45,278 nt of DNA, from NCBI GenBank assembly GCA_964401915.1, contig CAYOAI010000007.1, forward strand, positions 1 through 45,278, written 5' to 3'. Below, in pieces: positions 8,325 through 14,719 of this stretch. A program made the position numbers and the translations under genes. The stretch's first letter is position 1; every line of letters starts with the position of its first letter. This stretch comes from CAZGZD01 sp964401915 (GTDB lineage: Bacteria > Patescibacteriota > Microgenomatia > UBA1406 > GWC2-37-13). The notes under the pieces were generated by a model that made no database searches, had not been told where the DNA came from, and saw only the letters and a list, made by a program, of their open reading frames with translations.

Positions 8325-8501
8325 CTAATAACTTAGAGTAGCTTTTTTGTCCTTGAATTTCAATGATCCTTTTGCTTTGTCTTCAAGCATCCGATCAATT
8401 ATTAAATTTGCCATAATTCTCATTCTAGCCTCATCCTCTTTACTGAGGGGTTGGCCTGGTTGCCTACTCATAACAAACTTGAGCTTGAGAGCGAAGCCCA
8501 T
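8325..8501 (-). CDS. Small protein upstream of the recombinase (unknown)
   Basis: 58-codon ORF from ATG 8501, or 48 codons from an internal ATG at 8471, ending 11 bases before the recombinase start. The protein is highly charged and lysine-rich (SKEDEARMRIMANLIIDRM, then DKAKGSLKFKDKK), with a likely single amphipathic helix and no membrane segment. I recognise no family. Its position suggests co-transcription with the recombinase. Small charged proteins beside integrases are sometimes recombination directionality factors, but that is only inference here. Confidence 0.5.
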   Translation of the reverse strand: MGFALKLKFVMSRQPGQPLSKEDEARMRIMANLIIDRMLEDKAKGSLKFKDKKATLSY

Positions 8502-9007
8502 GTTTGCTACCTAGATTGAAAAGTGCGAGCAAAGACCATATTAAAAGAACTATACGGAATTGCTTTGTAGGTAAAGTATAGGGTAGATTAAATGTATTGT
8601 GGGAAGCAAAATACTATTGTGACAGTCTAAAAGTACCTTTTTTGGTGAAATTTTTGACATATCCACTTCAATTAAAAAGTCGATTTTGAGTTTAATATGT
8701 GTTATGGTTTTTGGAGTTATAAAAAAATGAGTATTTTACTTTAGGATACTTTTGATTGCGTGTGTGATGACAACATGGCAAATAGGTTTGAATATGCCTA
8801 TTTATGCCAGAATAAATACAGTATATTCGAAGCTAGTCCAAAGCTAGCAACATAGATACTGAATTTGCTGAGTTTGGGTGTATTTTGTAACTTCTTGTTT
8901 GAGGCTAGATCTATGCAAGATAGTGCTTATCTGCAAGTATGTTAAATAAATAGAGTATGAGTGGTATTTTCTTGCGCAAGGTGCACCTACCTCCTTATGT
9001 CTGAAGC
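8502..9007. other. 506-base non-coding stretch inside the putative mobile element
   Basis: No convincing ORF on either strand and strongly AT-rich. It contains adjoining short palindromes CTTGCGCAAG (8971-8980) and GGTGCACC (8980-8987) just downstream of the 134-aa gene, and the repeated word AAGCTAG (about 8830-8850). By position it could hold the promoter of the recombinase unit or part of an origin or att region. I found no copy of the tRNA-Glu 3' end in it. Confidence 0.5.
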
Positions 9008-9412
9008 TTATCTCATCCTATCTTGAAATGCAGAGCGTATTTGATTACCTTGTGGATCTTTCATCTCTGCACCTTTATGCATAAGTATGTAATCCCAAAA
9101 GTCCTCATTCTCAACCATATTCTGTATAACAAATTGACCTGCGCTCTTGCGCGCGGCCTGGTGGACAACTATACCTAAAATAAAAGAAAGTGGAGCGAGT
9201 GGCCATTTGATAAACAAAAGTACAATTGGTAGTGGGACTATGAGGATGATTCCAGCCCATGTCCAAAATAGATGAGCGGGTTTGTTTTCTGGTTTTGCAA
9301 AGTCAGATAAGACAAAATCGCCAGCCTTTATTGGATCAACATATACTAGTATATTGCCCGCTTTGTACTCCCTGGCAAATTCTTCATGAGTGATGCTTTT
9401 TTGTGCGCTCAT
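9008..9412 (-). CDS. Small two-helix membrane protein (unknown)
   Basis: 134 aa, no family recognised. The soluble N-terminal part is about 45 residues. Two hydrophobic segments follow at about 48-68 (WTWAGIILIVPLPIVLLFI) and 70-86 (WPLAPLSFILGIVVH), then a charged C-terminal tail of about 45 residues. Both ends are probably cytoplasmic. It starts 3 bases after the stop of a 30-codon membrane peptide gene, so the two form one transcription unit behind a clear promoter with a palindromic operator, next to an XRE regulator. A role in element maintenance, immunity or defence is inference from context only. Confidence 0.65.
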   Translation of the reverse strand: MSAQKSITHEEFAREYKAGNILVYVDPIKAGDFVLSDFAKPENKPAHLFWTWAGIILIVPLPIVLLFIKWPLAPLSFILGIVVHQAARKSAGQFVIQNMVENEDFWDYILMHKGAEMKDPQGNQIRSAFQDRMR

Positions 9413-9415
9413 AAC

Positions 9416-9508
9416 TCATCTATGTAACAAATAATAAAAAAAGCTGGGTATGAATATGAGCCACCATACAAGTCCTGTGATCCAAAGGAGCTTATTGAGT
9501 ATTTTCAT
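9416..9508 (-). CDS. 30-residue single-span membrane peptide
   Basis: ATG at 9508, stop at 9416. The product is mostly one hydrophobic helix (LLWITGLVWWLIFIPSFFYY) with basic residues at both ends (MK at the start, HR at the end). It lies between a well-formed promoter and the 134-aa membrane protein gene, 3 bases ahead of the latter. Size and composition resemble small toxic or regulatory membrane peptides, but no family is recognised. It may also act as a leader peptide coupling translation of the next gene. Confidence 0.5.
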   Translation of the reverse strand: MKILNKLLWITGLVWWLIFIPSFFYYLLHR

Positions 9509-9510
9509 AT

Positions 9511-9551
9511 CTGCTTATAAGCAGCATAACTTTCAGTTAGTAAAAAGTCAA
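9511..9551 (-). promoter_or_regulatory. Promoter with palindromic operator for the 30-aa/134-aa membrane operon
   Basis: Minus strand: TTGACT (9551-9546), 17-base spacer, TATGCT (9528-9523). The perfect 14-base palindrome CTGCTTATAAGCAG (9511-9524) covers the end of the -10 and the predicted start site. That is where a repressor would act. The adjacent XRE protein is the obvious candidate. Confidence 0.6.
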
Positions 9552-9585
9552 CACTTTTGAGTACGAAATCTTTCCTTTTGCGTAA

Positions 9586-9618
9586 TACCAACTTGAAGTA
9601 GCTTTTGGTAAGTTGGAG
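9586..9618 (+). promoter_or_regulatory. XRE gene leader: two mutually exclusive hairpins around the Shine-Dalgarno
   Basis: CCAACTT (9588-9594) pairs perfectly with AAGTTGG (9610-9616), covering the first bases of the GGAG Shine-Dalgarno (9615-9618). TACCAA (9586-9591) can instead pair with TTGGTA (9605-9610), leaving GGAG free. The two stems share bases, so only one can form. It could equally be a DNA inverted repeat bound by the regulator. Confidence 0.4.
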
Positions 9619-9623
9619 AGCAT

Positions 9624-9845
9624 ATGGCAGTAAAGATAACCAACAACGACATTGTTCTTGCAAAGAGAATAAAGAAGCTTAGGCGCAAAGTAGGACTCAC
9701 TCAAGAGAAGCTTGCCGAGAAGGTGAATGTGTCGACTACTCACATTGGCTTAATTGAGACTGGCAAAAGGAGAGCTTCGCTCAAGACGCTTCAAAAGATT
9801 GCCACAGCCCTGAATACAAAGGTGAAAGACCTGCTCCCTTACTAG
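9624..9845 (+). CDS. XRE-family helix-turn-helix regulator
   Basis: 73 aa, a stand-alone HTH_3 domain. The five-helix pattern is clear: LAKRIKKLRRKVGLTQEKLA, then the recognition-helix region VNVSTTHIGLIETGKR, then LKTLQKIATALNTKVKDLL. GGAG 5 bases before the ATG is a good Shine-Dalgarno. Such small regulators commonly repress promoters of mobile elements, toxin-antitoxin pairs and restriction-modification systems. Likely targets are the palindrome at 9511-9524 and its own leader. It converges on the HEPN operon with 23 bases between the ends. Confidence 0.9.
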   Translation: MAVKITNNDIVLAKRIKKLRRKVGLTQEKLAEKVNVSTTHIGLIETGKRRASLKTLQKIATALNTKVKDLLPY

Positions 9846-9868
9846 GAATTAGAATAAGCAAAGTAAGC

Positions 9869-10501
9869 TTATGGCCTAGATGGGAGTCTTACGTAGAAAA
9901 ATCCATGTTTGACAAGATATTTTGCGGTTTTTGATTTATCTGAGTCAGACTCTTTACTAAGCGAATCATACATCTCACGCCTTGCTTGATCAAAGCGAGA
10001 ATACATAGCATTTAGGTAAAAAATATAAATGCCTTTGTCTGATTTCTGCATGATTCCTCCATAGCCATATTGCACAGCTGCTTGTTTTTTTTGAAGTTTA
10101 TAATTATGAGAGATCCCATTTCTTAATCCCCACAATTCACTCGCATCTGAGTTGCTTAGGCCAAACCACTTAATGGCACAATCTTTAAAAAAGATACTAT
10201 TCATACCTCTTCCAGGCACTCTCTTTTTGTCGATCCTTGCAAGAACATCAATGGCTGTGCAAAAAAGTGAGATGACAGCAAAAGTTGGCATCATTTCTTT
10301 CAGTAGTTTATGCTGATCAACATCTAGTTTGAGGCTACGCCATTTACCTGGAAGCAAAATGCTGAATTTAAAATCTTCTTGAAGTGCCAAAAGTACACTT
10401 CTTTTTGAATTGCCATTGGCCTCAGAATGGCCATCTTTTTCAGGTAAGAAGAACTCGTCAATTACATTTTGTGGGTTCATATTGTTTATCTCACTATCCA
10501 T
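9869..10501 (-). CDS. HEPN-like protein with RX4H motif (unknown)
   Basis: 210 aa, largely helical, soluble. The segment SELWGLRNGISHNY contains R127-NGIS-H132, the RX4-6H catalytic signature of HEPN ribonucleases. It is preceded by helices such as FAVISLFCTAIDVLARID (about 74-91), which fit the HEPN bundle. The family is not otherwise recognised, and an RX4H match alone can occur by chance. The start overlaps the upstream HEPN/AbiU2-like gene by 16 bases, so the two are co-transcribed and possibly form a complex. RNA cleavage upon infection or in a toxin-antitoxin role is inference. Confidence 0.5.
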   Translation of the reverse strand: MDSEINNMNPQNVIDEFFLPEKDGHSEANGNSKRSVLLALQEDFKFSILLPGKWRSLKLDVDQHKLLKEMMPTFAVISLFCTAIDVLARIDKKRVPGRGMNSIFFKDCAIKWFGLSNSDASELWGLRNGISHNYKLQKKQAAVQYGYGGIMQKSDKGIYIFYLNAMYSRFDQARREMYDSLSKESDSDKSKTAKYLVKHGFFYVRLPSRP

Positions 10502-11136
10502 GCTATTAAAAATATACTCTCCCAGTCATATTGAAGTTCTGGCTTAAGAGTTGTGTAGTGTGACCCTGTGAACAATTCTATATATCTCGAGACTATTTTT
10601 TCAAATTCGTCAATGAGTGCATTTAAATCATTGTAATTCGGTATGTCTTTTGTAGGATTGTGAGAGCGATGAGCTAAATGATCGTTCGCATAAGTATCGA
10701 TTCTATGACCAAGCTCAGCGATCTTGCTCAGATCTTCTTTTACAATTTTCTTATCAAAGATCTCACCCGCGCCAGCTAACCTGTCAAAATCGCTATCTGC
10801 ATACCCTTCTCCAAGTGTGTCGTATATTGTTCTGTGCCATTTTCTTGTGAGGATGTAGGGCTTCCGTTGAATCTCCTCAAGTAATTTTATGAGCGATTTT
10901 GTTTTTTTTGTTTTATCAAGATGGCGCCTTATGACCATAACAACACTGTCTGAATAATTTCGCTTGACCCAAGTATGAAAATGAGACGGGTTTTGAACAT
11001 CTGGGTTTCTTTTTACAATTTCAATATACCCATCAAAAGTCGCCCGACTATCCAAAATCATACCTACATCATGGACAATTTCCTTTATCCATGTAGTCCA
11101 TCTCAATATTGTTTGCTTATCGCTTACAGTTTGCAT
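10486..11136 (-). CDS. HEPN/AbiU2-like protein
   Basis: 216 aa, helical, no membrane segment. The layout resembles the AbiU2-like HEPN family: a central helix with paired arginines and LD (SDSVVMVIRRHLDKTKK, 62-78) followed by SLIKLLEEI, then a later block YANDHLAHRS (149-158) equivalent to the RNKxxAHR motif. In AbiU-type abortive-infection systems such proteins accompany a partner gene. A good Shine-Dalgarno (GGAG) precedes the ATG. It lies second in an operon after a 52-codon gene and overlaps the 210-aa HEPN-like gene. The family assignment is by eye; a plain helical protein of unknown role is the alternative. Confidence 0.5.
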   Translation of the reverse strand: MQTVSDKQTILRWTTWIKEIVHDVGMILDSRATFDGYIEIVKRNPDVQNPSHFHTWVKRNYSDSVVMVIRRHLDKTKKTKSLIKLLEEIQRKPYILTRKWHRTIYDTLGEGYADSDFDRLAGAGEIFDKKIVKEDLSKIAELGHRIDTYANDHLAHRSHNPTKDIPNYNDLNALIDEFEKIVSRYIELFTGSHYTTLKPELQYDWESIFLIAWIVR

Positions 11137-11168
11137 ATCTTTATCTCCTGCTCTTGCAACGTAAGAAA

Positions 11169-11327
11169 TTAGTTGCTCTGGTGTGAGGTGATATACCCTT
11201 CTGCTTCACTGCGGGTAGTGAATAGCTCAAGCATCTCACCATTATCCTCAATAACCATATAGGTGCAGTCACGCTTATCTTCTGGATTGCTTTCATCCTT
11301 TGACCATTTTCCCTCGATTATTTTCAT
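11169..11327 (-). CDS. Small acidic protein heading the HEPN operon (unknown)
   Basis: 52 codons, ATG 11327, stop 11169, with TATAAT ending 6 bases before the ATG. The sequence has a mixed beta/alpha look (MKIIEGKWSK, CTYMVIEDNGEMLELFTT, then SEAEGYITSHQ), compatible with a tiny folded domain. It is 32 bases ahead of the AbiU2-like gene on the same strand. Such a leading small gene could encode an antitoxin or a sensor for the HEPN proteins; no family is recognised and this is inference. Confidence 0.55.
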   Translation of the reverse strand: MKIIEGKWSKDESNPEDKRDCTYMVIEDNGEMLELFTTRSEAEGYITSHQSN

Positions 11328-11404
11328 ACTTATATTATACCAAGGCTATGGGTTCTAGCTCCTTACGTCCGTAAAATATAAAGTCCTGCGCTATAATCGG
11401 TGGT
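11328..11404. promoter_or_regulatory. Divergent promoters with -10 boxes 6-7 bases from both start codons
   Basis: Minus strand: TATAAT (11339-11334), then 6 bases to the ATG of the 52-codon gene. Plus strand: TATAAT (11392-11397), then 7 bases to the ATG of the 455-aa gene. Neither has a Shine-Dalgarno, so both mRNAs are predicted to be leaderless. The -35 regions are poor, which could mean an activator is needed. Confidence 0.5.
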
Positions 11405-12772
11405 ATGAAATGGCTTGAGGAAAAAGAGCGAGCAGAGGTTATGAATGCGATTGTTGATGACTATTATCTTCGGTGGAAAAAACATCTGCTTCGTTTTTTT
11501 CATATGAGTAGAAATAAAAAATACTACGAAGATCCTACCAATTTGATAGCTCTACAGGTAGTTATGACAGAAAAAATATTTAGACTTGAAGATCTGATAA
11601 AAAAAGACAATAAGACAAGGAGACAAGCTCAAGCAGCAGGCAATAAGCCACTTGTAGAGAATTGCGAGCGATATTTAAATCTGAATAGAAAGATTGTAAG
11701 AATGGCAAAATACATATTAGATGGACTCGCCTGGAGAGTGCTCGACTATGATCGCCACTTCCTACGTTCTACAGTCGAGTCTCAAAGATACTCAGCCTCG
11801 GTTGACTTGTCCCCAAAGAATTACGATGGGACATTGAATGTAGCTATGAATATGGTTACAAAAAACAACTCAAGAGTACTCCTCAATGACGTGACAAATT
11901 TTTTAAGAATTGGAGATCTCACTGAGGTTGGCAAAAAAACTATTATATGGGAACTCAAAGAATCAGGTAAAAAAAAGCTTAGTATATACACACTTCCTTC
12001 TACTGTGGGCAAGCAATTGCGTAAGGTAGTGCAAGTACAAGGGGTAAGGGATTTACGAATAATGCCTTCGGCTACACAACCCTTCAAAATTGAAGACATA
12101 CCAATAAAATTCAAGCACTATTTAAAAGATGTGAAAGCTGTTATAACTAAGTCAAGAAGCGAGATTGTAGCTTCTAGATATGTGTCTGACTATCTTTTTA
12201 TTTCTTGTGTTGATATGAATAGGTTGGGAGAACATTTAAAAAATCAAAAGAAAATATCCCTACCACACGCAAAGTGGACGAAGCCAGATGTTGTAATGAT
12301 TCATACCAACTACGACCACTTTTTTGAAAAAGGTGGTGATTTTTTAAGAAATTGTGCGCCATATTCAATATACCCACTCAGTGGTAAGGACTGCATGGAT
12401 TTGATATCTGGAAATCTGCTACTTACTGCTGAGCTTAATCTAACTAAATTGGAGAATATAATTAGGACACGTGATTGGACAGTTCAAAGAGTGAATGTTG
12501 AAGCTACTGTTAAAAAAATGGTTGATAGCCTTAATAGGCTATATTCAGGTGACCTTTTTGCTAACACTGTAGATAATACATTGCTGATATTAAGAAGAGC
12601 TGATTGCACAATACATGTTTCTTTTCCAACGATTGGATATATTTATCAAGATTTTATGAAGCTGGATACAATTTTAGATCTTCTTGAGTTTGAGTATCAA
12701 CACATAAAACAAAAAAGACTTGTAGAGAATATTGCTCCGTATATTTTGGGAGAAAAAGATGTGTGGAGGTAA
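11405..12772 (+). CDS. Unknown 455-aa protein with a possible PD-(D/E)XK nuclease motif
   Basis: No family recognised with certainty. A helical N-terminal half (about 1-115) is rich in Lys/Arg. In the middle, N161-DVTNFLRIGD171 is followed 12 residues later by E183-LK185 in IIWELKESGKK, the spacing and context of a PD-(D/E)XK active site (…LRxGD…hEhK), and then by Arg-rich QLRKVVQVQGVR. The C-terminal half is alpha/beta without membrane spans. It is transcribed alone, divergently from the HEPN operon, from a leaderless promoter. A nuclease in a defence or mobile-element context is plausible but unproven. Confidence 0.5.
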   Translation: MKWLEEKERAEVMNAIVDDYYLRWKKHLLRFFHMSRNKKYYEDPTNLIALQVVMTEKIFRLEDLIKKDNKTRRQAQAAGNKPLVENCERYLNLNRKIVRMAKYILDGLAWRVLDYDRHFLRSTVESQRYSASVDLSPKNYDGTLNVAMNMVTKNNSRVLLNDVTNFLRIGDLTEVGKKTIIWELKESGKKKLSIYTLPSTVGKQLRKVVQVQGVRDLRIMPSATQPFKIEDIPIKFKHYLKDVKAVITKSRSEIVASRYVSDYLFISCVDMNRLGEHLKNQKKISLPHAKWTKPDVVMIHTNYDHFFEKGGDFLRNCAPYSIYPLSGKDCMDLISGNLLLTAELNLTKLENIIRTRDWTVQRVNVEATVKKMVDSLNRLYSGDLFANTVDNTLLILRRADCTIHVSFPTIGYIYQDFMKLDTILDLLEFEYQHIKQKRLVENIAPYILGEKDVWR

Positions 12773-13085
12773 TTCATCAAGTACGCCCTTCTTTTATCTC
12801 TAACTTCTTAGAGTCGCCGCTTTCACCTTTCCTTCGGAAAGCTGGCGCCCTCTCCTCGGCAGAGATCTGCCTGCGGGGAGGGTCGCAATATACTAAGTTC
12901 TACTCTCAATGCGGTATTAACGATAAGCTGGCGTATGTGAGATTTGAGCCTGTTGATAGGGTAGATCGAGATATACATCGTGCTGAATAAAAGTCTGATA
13001 AACTTTATGAAGCTGATTATAGATTGAGTTCCATTCTTGGGACGTTCTGTTCACACTTTAGTAAGCTGGGGGTAAAAGATGTAAA
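12773..13085. other. 313-base intergenic region with two GC-rich hairpins
   Basis: No convincing gene. Two strong inverted repeats lie at 12816-12882. In the first, CTTTCC-TTC-GGAAAG (12827-12841) sits inside a GCC-GCT/AGC-T-GGC outer stem. In the second, CCCTCTCC (12848-12855) pairs with GGGGAGGG (12875-12882, one T-G) around GGCAGA/TCTGCC. This block is much richer in G+C than its surroundings. No T-run follows, so a simple intrinsic terminator is unlikely. It may mark the right edge of the element or be a structured RNA or repeat. Confidence 0.6.
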
Positions 13086-13904
13086 ATGATGTTGAGGAAA
13101 AATATGGAATCGCAAACTCTTATTGTATATCACCGCTGTGGCGGTAAATCACTTGGCTATCCCCCTAACACTGTATTTACTGCGGATTGGGCAATGCAAA
13201 ATGGTGCGCAAGCAATTGAGTACGATGTTGCAATTGCCAAAGATGGCGATAGGTTTCAGGTATTTGTAATTGAGCCAAAACTTCTTAAAGAGGTAGGTCT
13301 AAACATCAACGACTTAACCTGGAGCGACGTGAAAAAGATAAACGCTGGAAATAAAAAATTTGGTGCTCAGAAAATCCCCCTTCTTGAGGAAATGTTAGCG
13401 GCTATTAATACTGAGAAAGTTGCGCATCAAATTCAGATAAAAGGACAGCATCCGGCCAGCGTTCGAGAAGTTTTAGCTCGTTTAAAAGGTATTAAAAACT
13501 TTATTATTACCGCCTTTGACATAGACGTCATCAAAGAAATCAAACAGTTGGATAAAAGCACCCGAGTTGGCTGGCTAGTAAAACCGGCGCAAGAGGGTGG
13601 TGATGAGGCGGGTGTTGATTTGACAGCAAAGCTTGTTTCCGAAGCCGGCGCTCTTCAAGAATATTCCGATGATGAAATGTCAGAAATACTTTCAACGGCG
13701 AAGGACAGCTCAGTTGATGTTGTGCTTCTGTGTGGACCTCGAATAAAACAAATGCCGCTTGTACAAAGAGTAAAAGAAGCAGGATTTCAAGTTGGTGCCT
13801 GGGGTGTCGCCACCAATCTTGAATTAGCAAAACAGCTTATGGAATTGGAGCTCGATAGATTTACTCTTGATAACCCTGAAGAGCTTTCGGTTTCCGAGCA
13901 CTAA
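13086..13904 (+). CDS. Divergent glycerophosphodiester phosphodiesterase-like protein
   Basis: TIM-barrel GDPD family, 272 aa from the first ATG; the ATG at 13104 is better placed after GAGG and gives 266 aa. The fold is recognisable from VYHRCGG, NTVFTADWAMQNGAQAIEYDVAIAKDG and the late LDRFTLDNPEEL. Known active GDPDs need HR, the Glu of PENT, E-x-D, HD and a later E in IEIK. Here HR and EYD remain, but PENT is PPNT, HD is replaced (FVIEP) and IEIK reads IQIK. So metal binding and catalysis look altered or lost. The 3' end overlaps the convergent methyltransferase by 44 bases. It may be accessory DNA of the tRNA-Glu element. Confidence 0.75.
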   Translation: MMLRKNMESQTLIVYHRCGGKSLGYPPNTVFTADWAMQNGAQAIEYDVAIAKDGDRFQVFVIEPKLLKEVGLNINDLTWSDVKKINAGNKKFGAQKIPLLEEMLAAINTEKVAHQIQIKGQHPASVREVLARLKGIKNFIITAFDIDVIKEIKQLDKSTRVGWLVKPAQEGGDEAGVDLTAKLVSEAGALQEYSDDEMSEILSTAKDSSVDVVLLCGPRIKQMPLVQRVKEAGFQVGAWGVATNLELAKQLMELELDRFTLDNPEELSVSEH

Positions 13905-14619
13905 GTAGAGCCGTTTTATTTTTAGCTGACACGGAATCGCCATAGCTACCTGGGTATTCTCTCCATTCTTCTCTATAGTCGAGCACCTCCCAGCCTGCAT
14001 AAAGATCACATAGCTCATCCGGCCTTGCAAAGAAATGTGCTGAGTCTGTCTCAGGATTCTCTTGTTGATCATCGCCACCCGCCGCCCACCTCCAAAAATC
14101 TCCTTCATTCATGACCGCCGCGATGAGATTGATGCCACCTTCTTTGGTATGTTCTTTTATATCACGAATGACTCTTAGTGCATTGTCGCGCGAAAGATCG
14201 TTTAGCATTCCAGTGCATAGAATTGCGGCGAAAGTTCCTTCGATTCCTTGTGTTGCATCTCGCTGCTCTGTAGATATACGATGATTGGCTAATATACCCG
14301 CACTTTCTTTAGCGTCTCGTCTCAATCCCGCGAGTTGACTAAAGTTTCGGTCAGTAGCGTGGACTCTGAAGCCATTCTCTGCGAGAAATATTGTATTGTC
14401 GCCGCGACCTGCGCCAATATCTAAAACTTTCCCGTGAGGAATGTATCCTTGCAGTATCGCATTTCTAACAATATCTTCTGGTGACCGCGACCTTGGAGCT
14501 CCATATATATTATCACCAATTATGAGCCGTTTTAGGCTCAGCGGTCTCCTCCTCGGCTCGCCTATGTGTTCGTCCATATTCTTTCCAAACATTATAGCAC
14601 TCGTCATTTGTGTGCACAT
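13861..14619 (-). CDS. Class I SAM-dependent methyltransferase, TehB-like
   Basis: About 252 aa. SAM motif I is KVLDIGAGRGDNTIFLAENG, motif post-I is RVHATDRN, then the region ILCTGMLNDLSRDNA fits motifs IV-V of the TehB/UbiE-like Rossmann fold. The N-terminal extension of about 60 residues is Arg-rich. Several in-frame ATGs occur near the 5' end (14619 chosen; a GTG is just upstream), so the exact start is uncertain. The substrate is unknown; TehB members methylate tellurite or small thiol acceptors. Divergent from nothing close; convergent with the GDPD-like gene. Confidence 0.75.
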   Translation of the reverse strand: MCTQMTSAIMFGKNMDEHIGEPRRRPLSLKRLIIGDNIYGAPRSRSPEDIVRNAILQGYIPHGKVLDIGAGRGDNTIFLAENGFRVHATDRNFSQLAGLRRDAKESAGILANHRISTEQRDATQGIEGTFAAILCTGMLNDLSRDNALRVIRDIKEHTKEGGINLIAAVMNEGDFWRWAAGGDDQQENPETDSAHFFARPDELCDLYAGWEVLDYREEWREYPGSYGDSVSAKNKTALLSARKPKALQGYQE

Positions 14620-14719
14620 CACTATATCACGAAATAAATTTGAGCAGAGGTTAGGATGTACTTATCAAGTACGACAATTGAAAAGATTATTCAGAGAGCT
14701 ACTAAAAAAAGAAAGAATA

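Noticed and set aside
11341..11375. Possible second att site (GGTTCTAGCTCC resembling the tRNA anticodon region)
   Set aside because: Only a few matching bases; no copy of the tRNA-Glu 3' end was found by eye in the window.
12763..12990. 75-codon plus-strand ORF after the 455-aa gene
   Set aside because: It runs through the GC-rich hairpins, has low-quality composition and no family likeness; read as chance.
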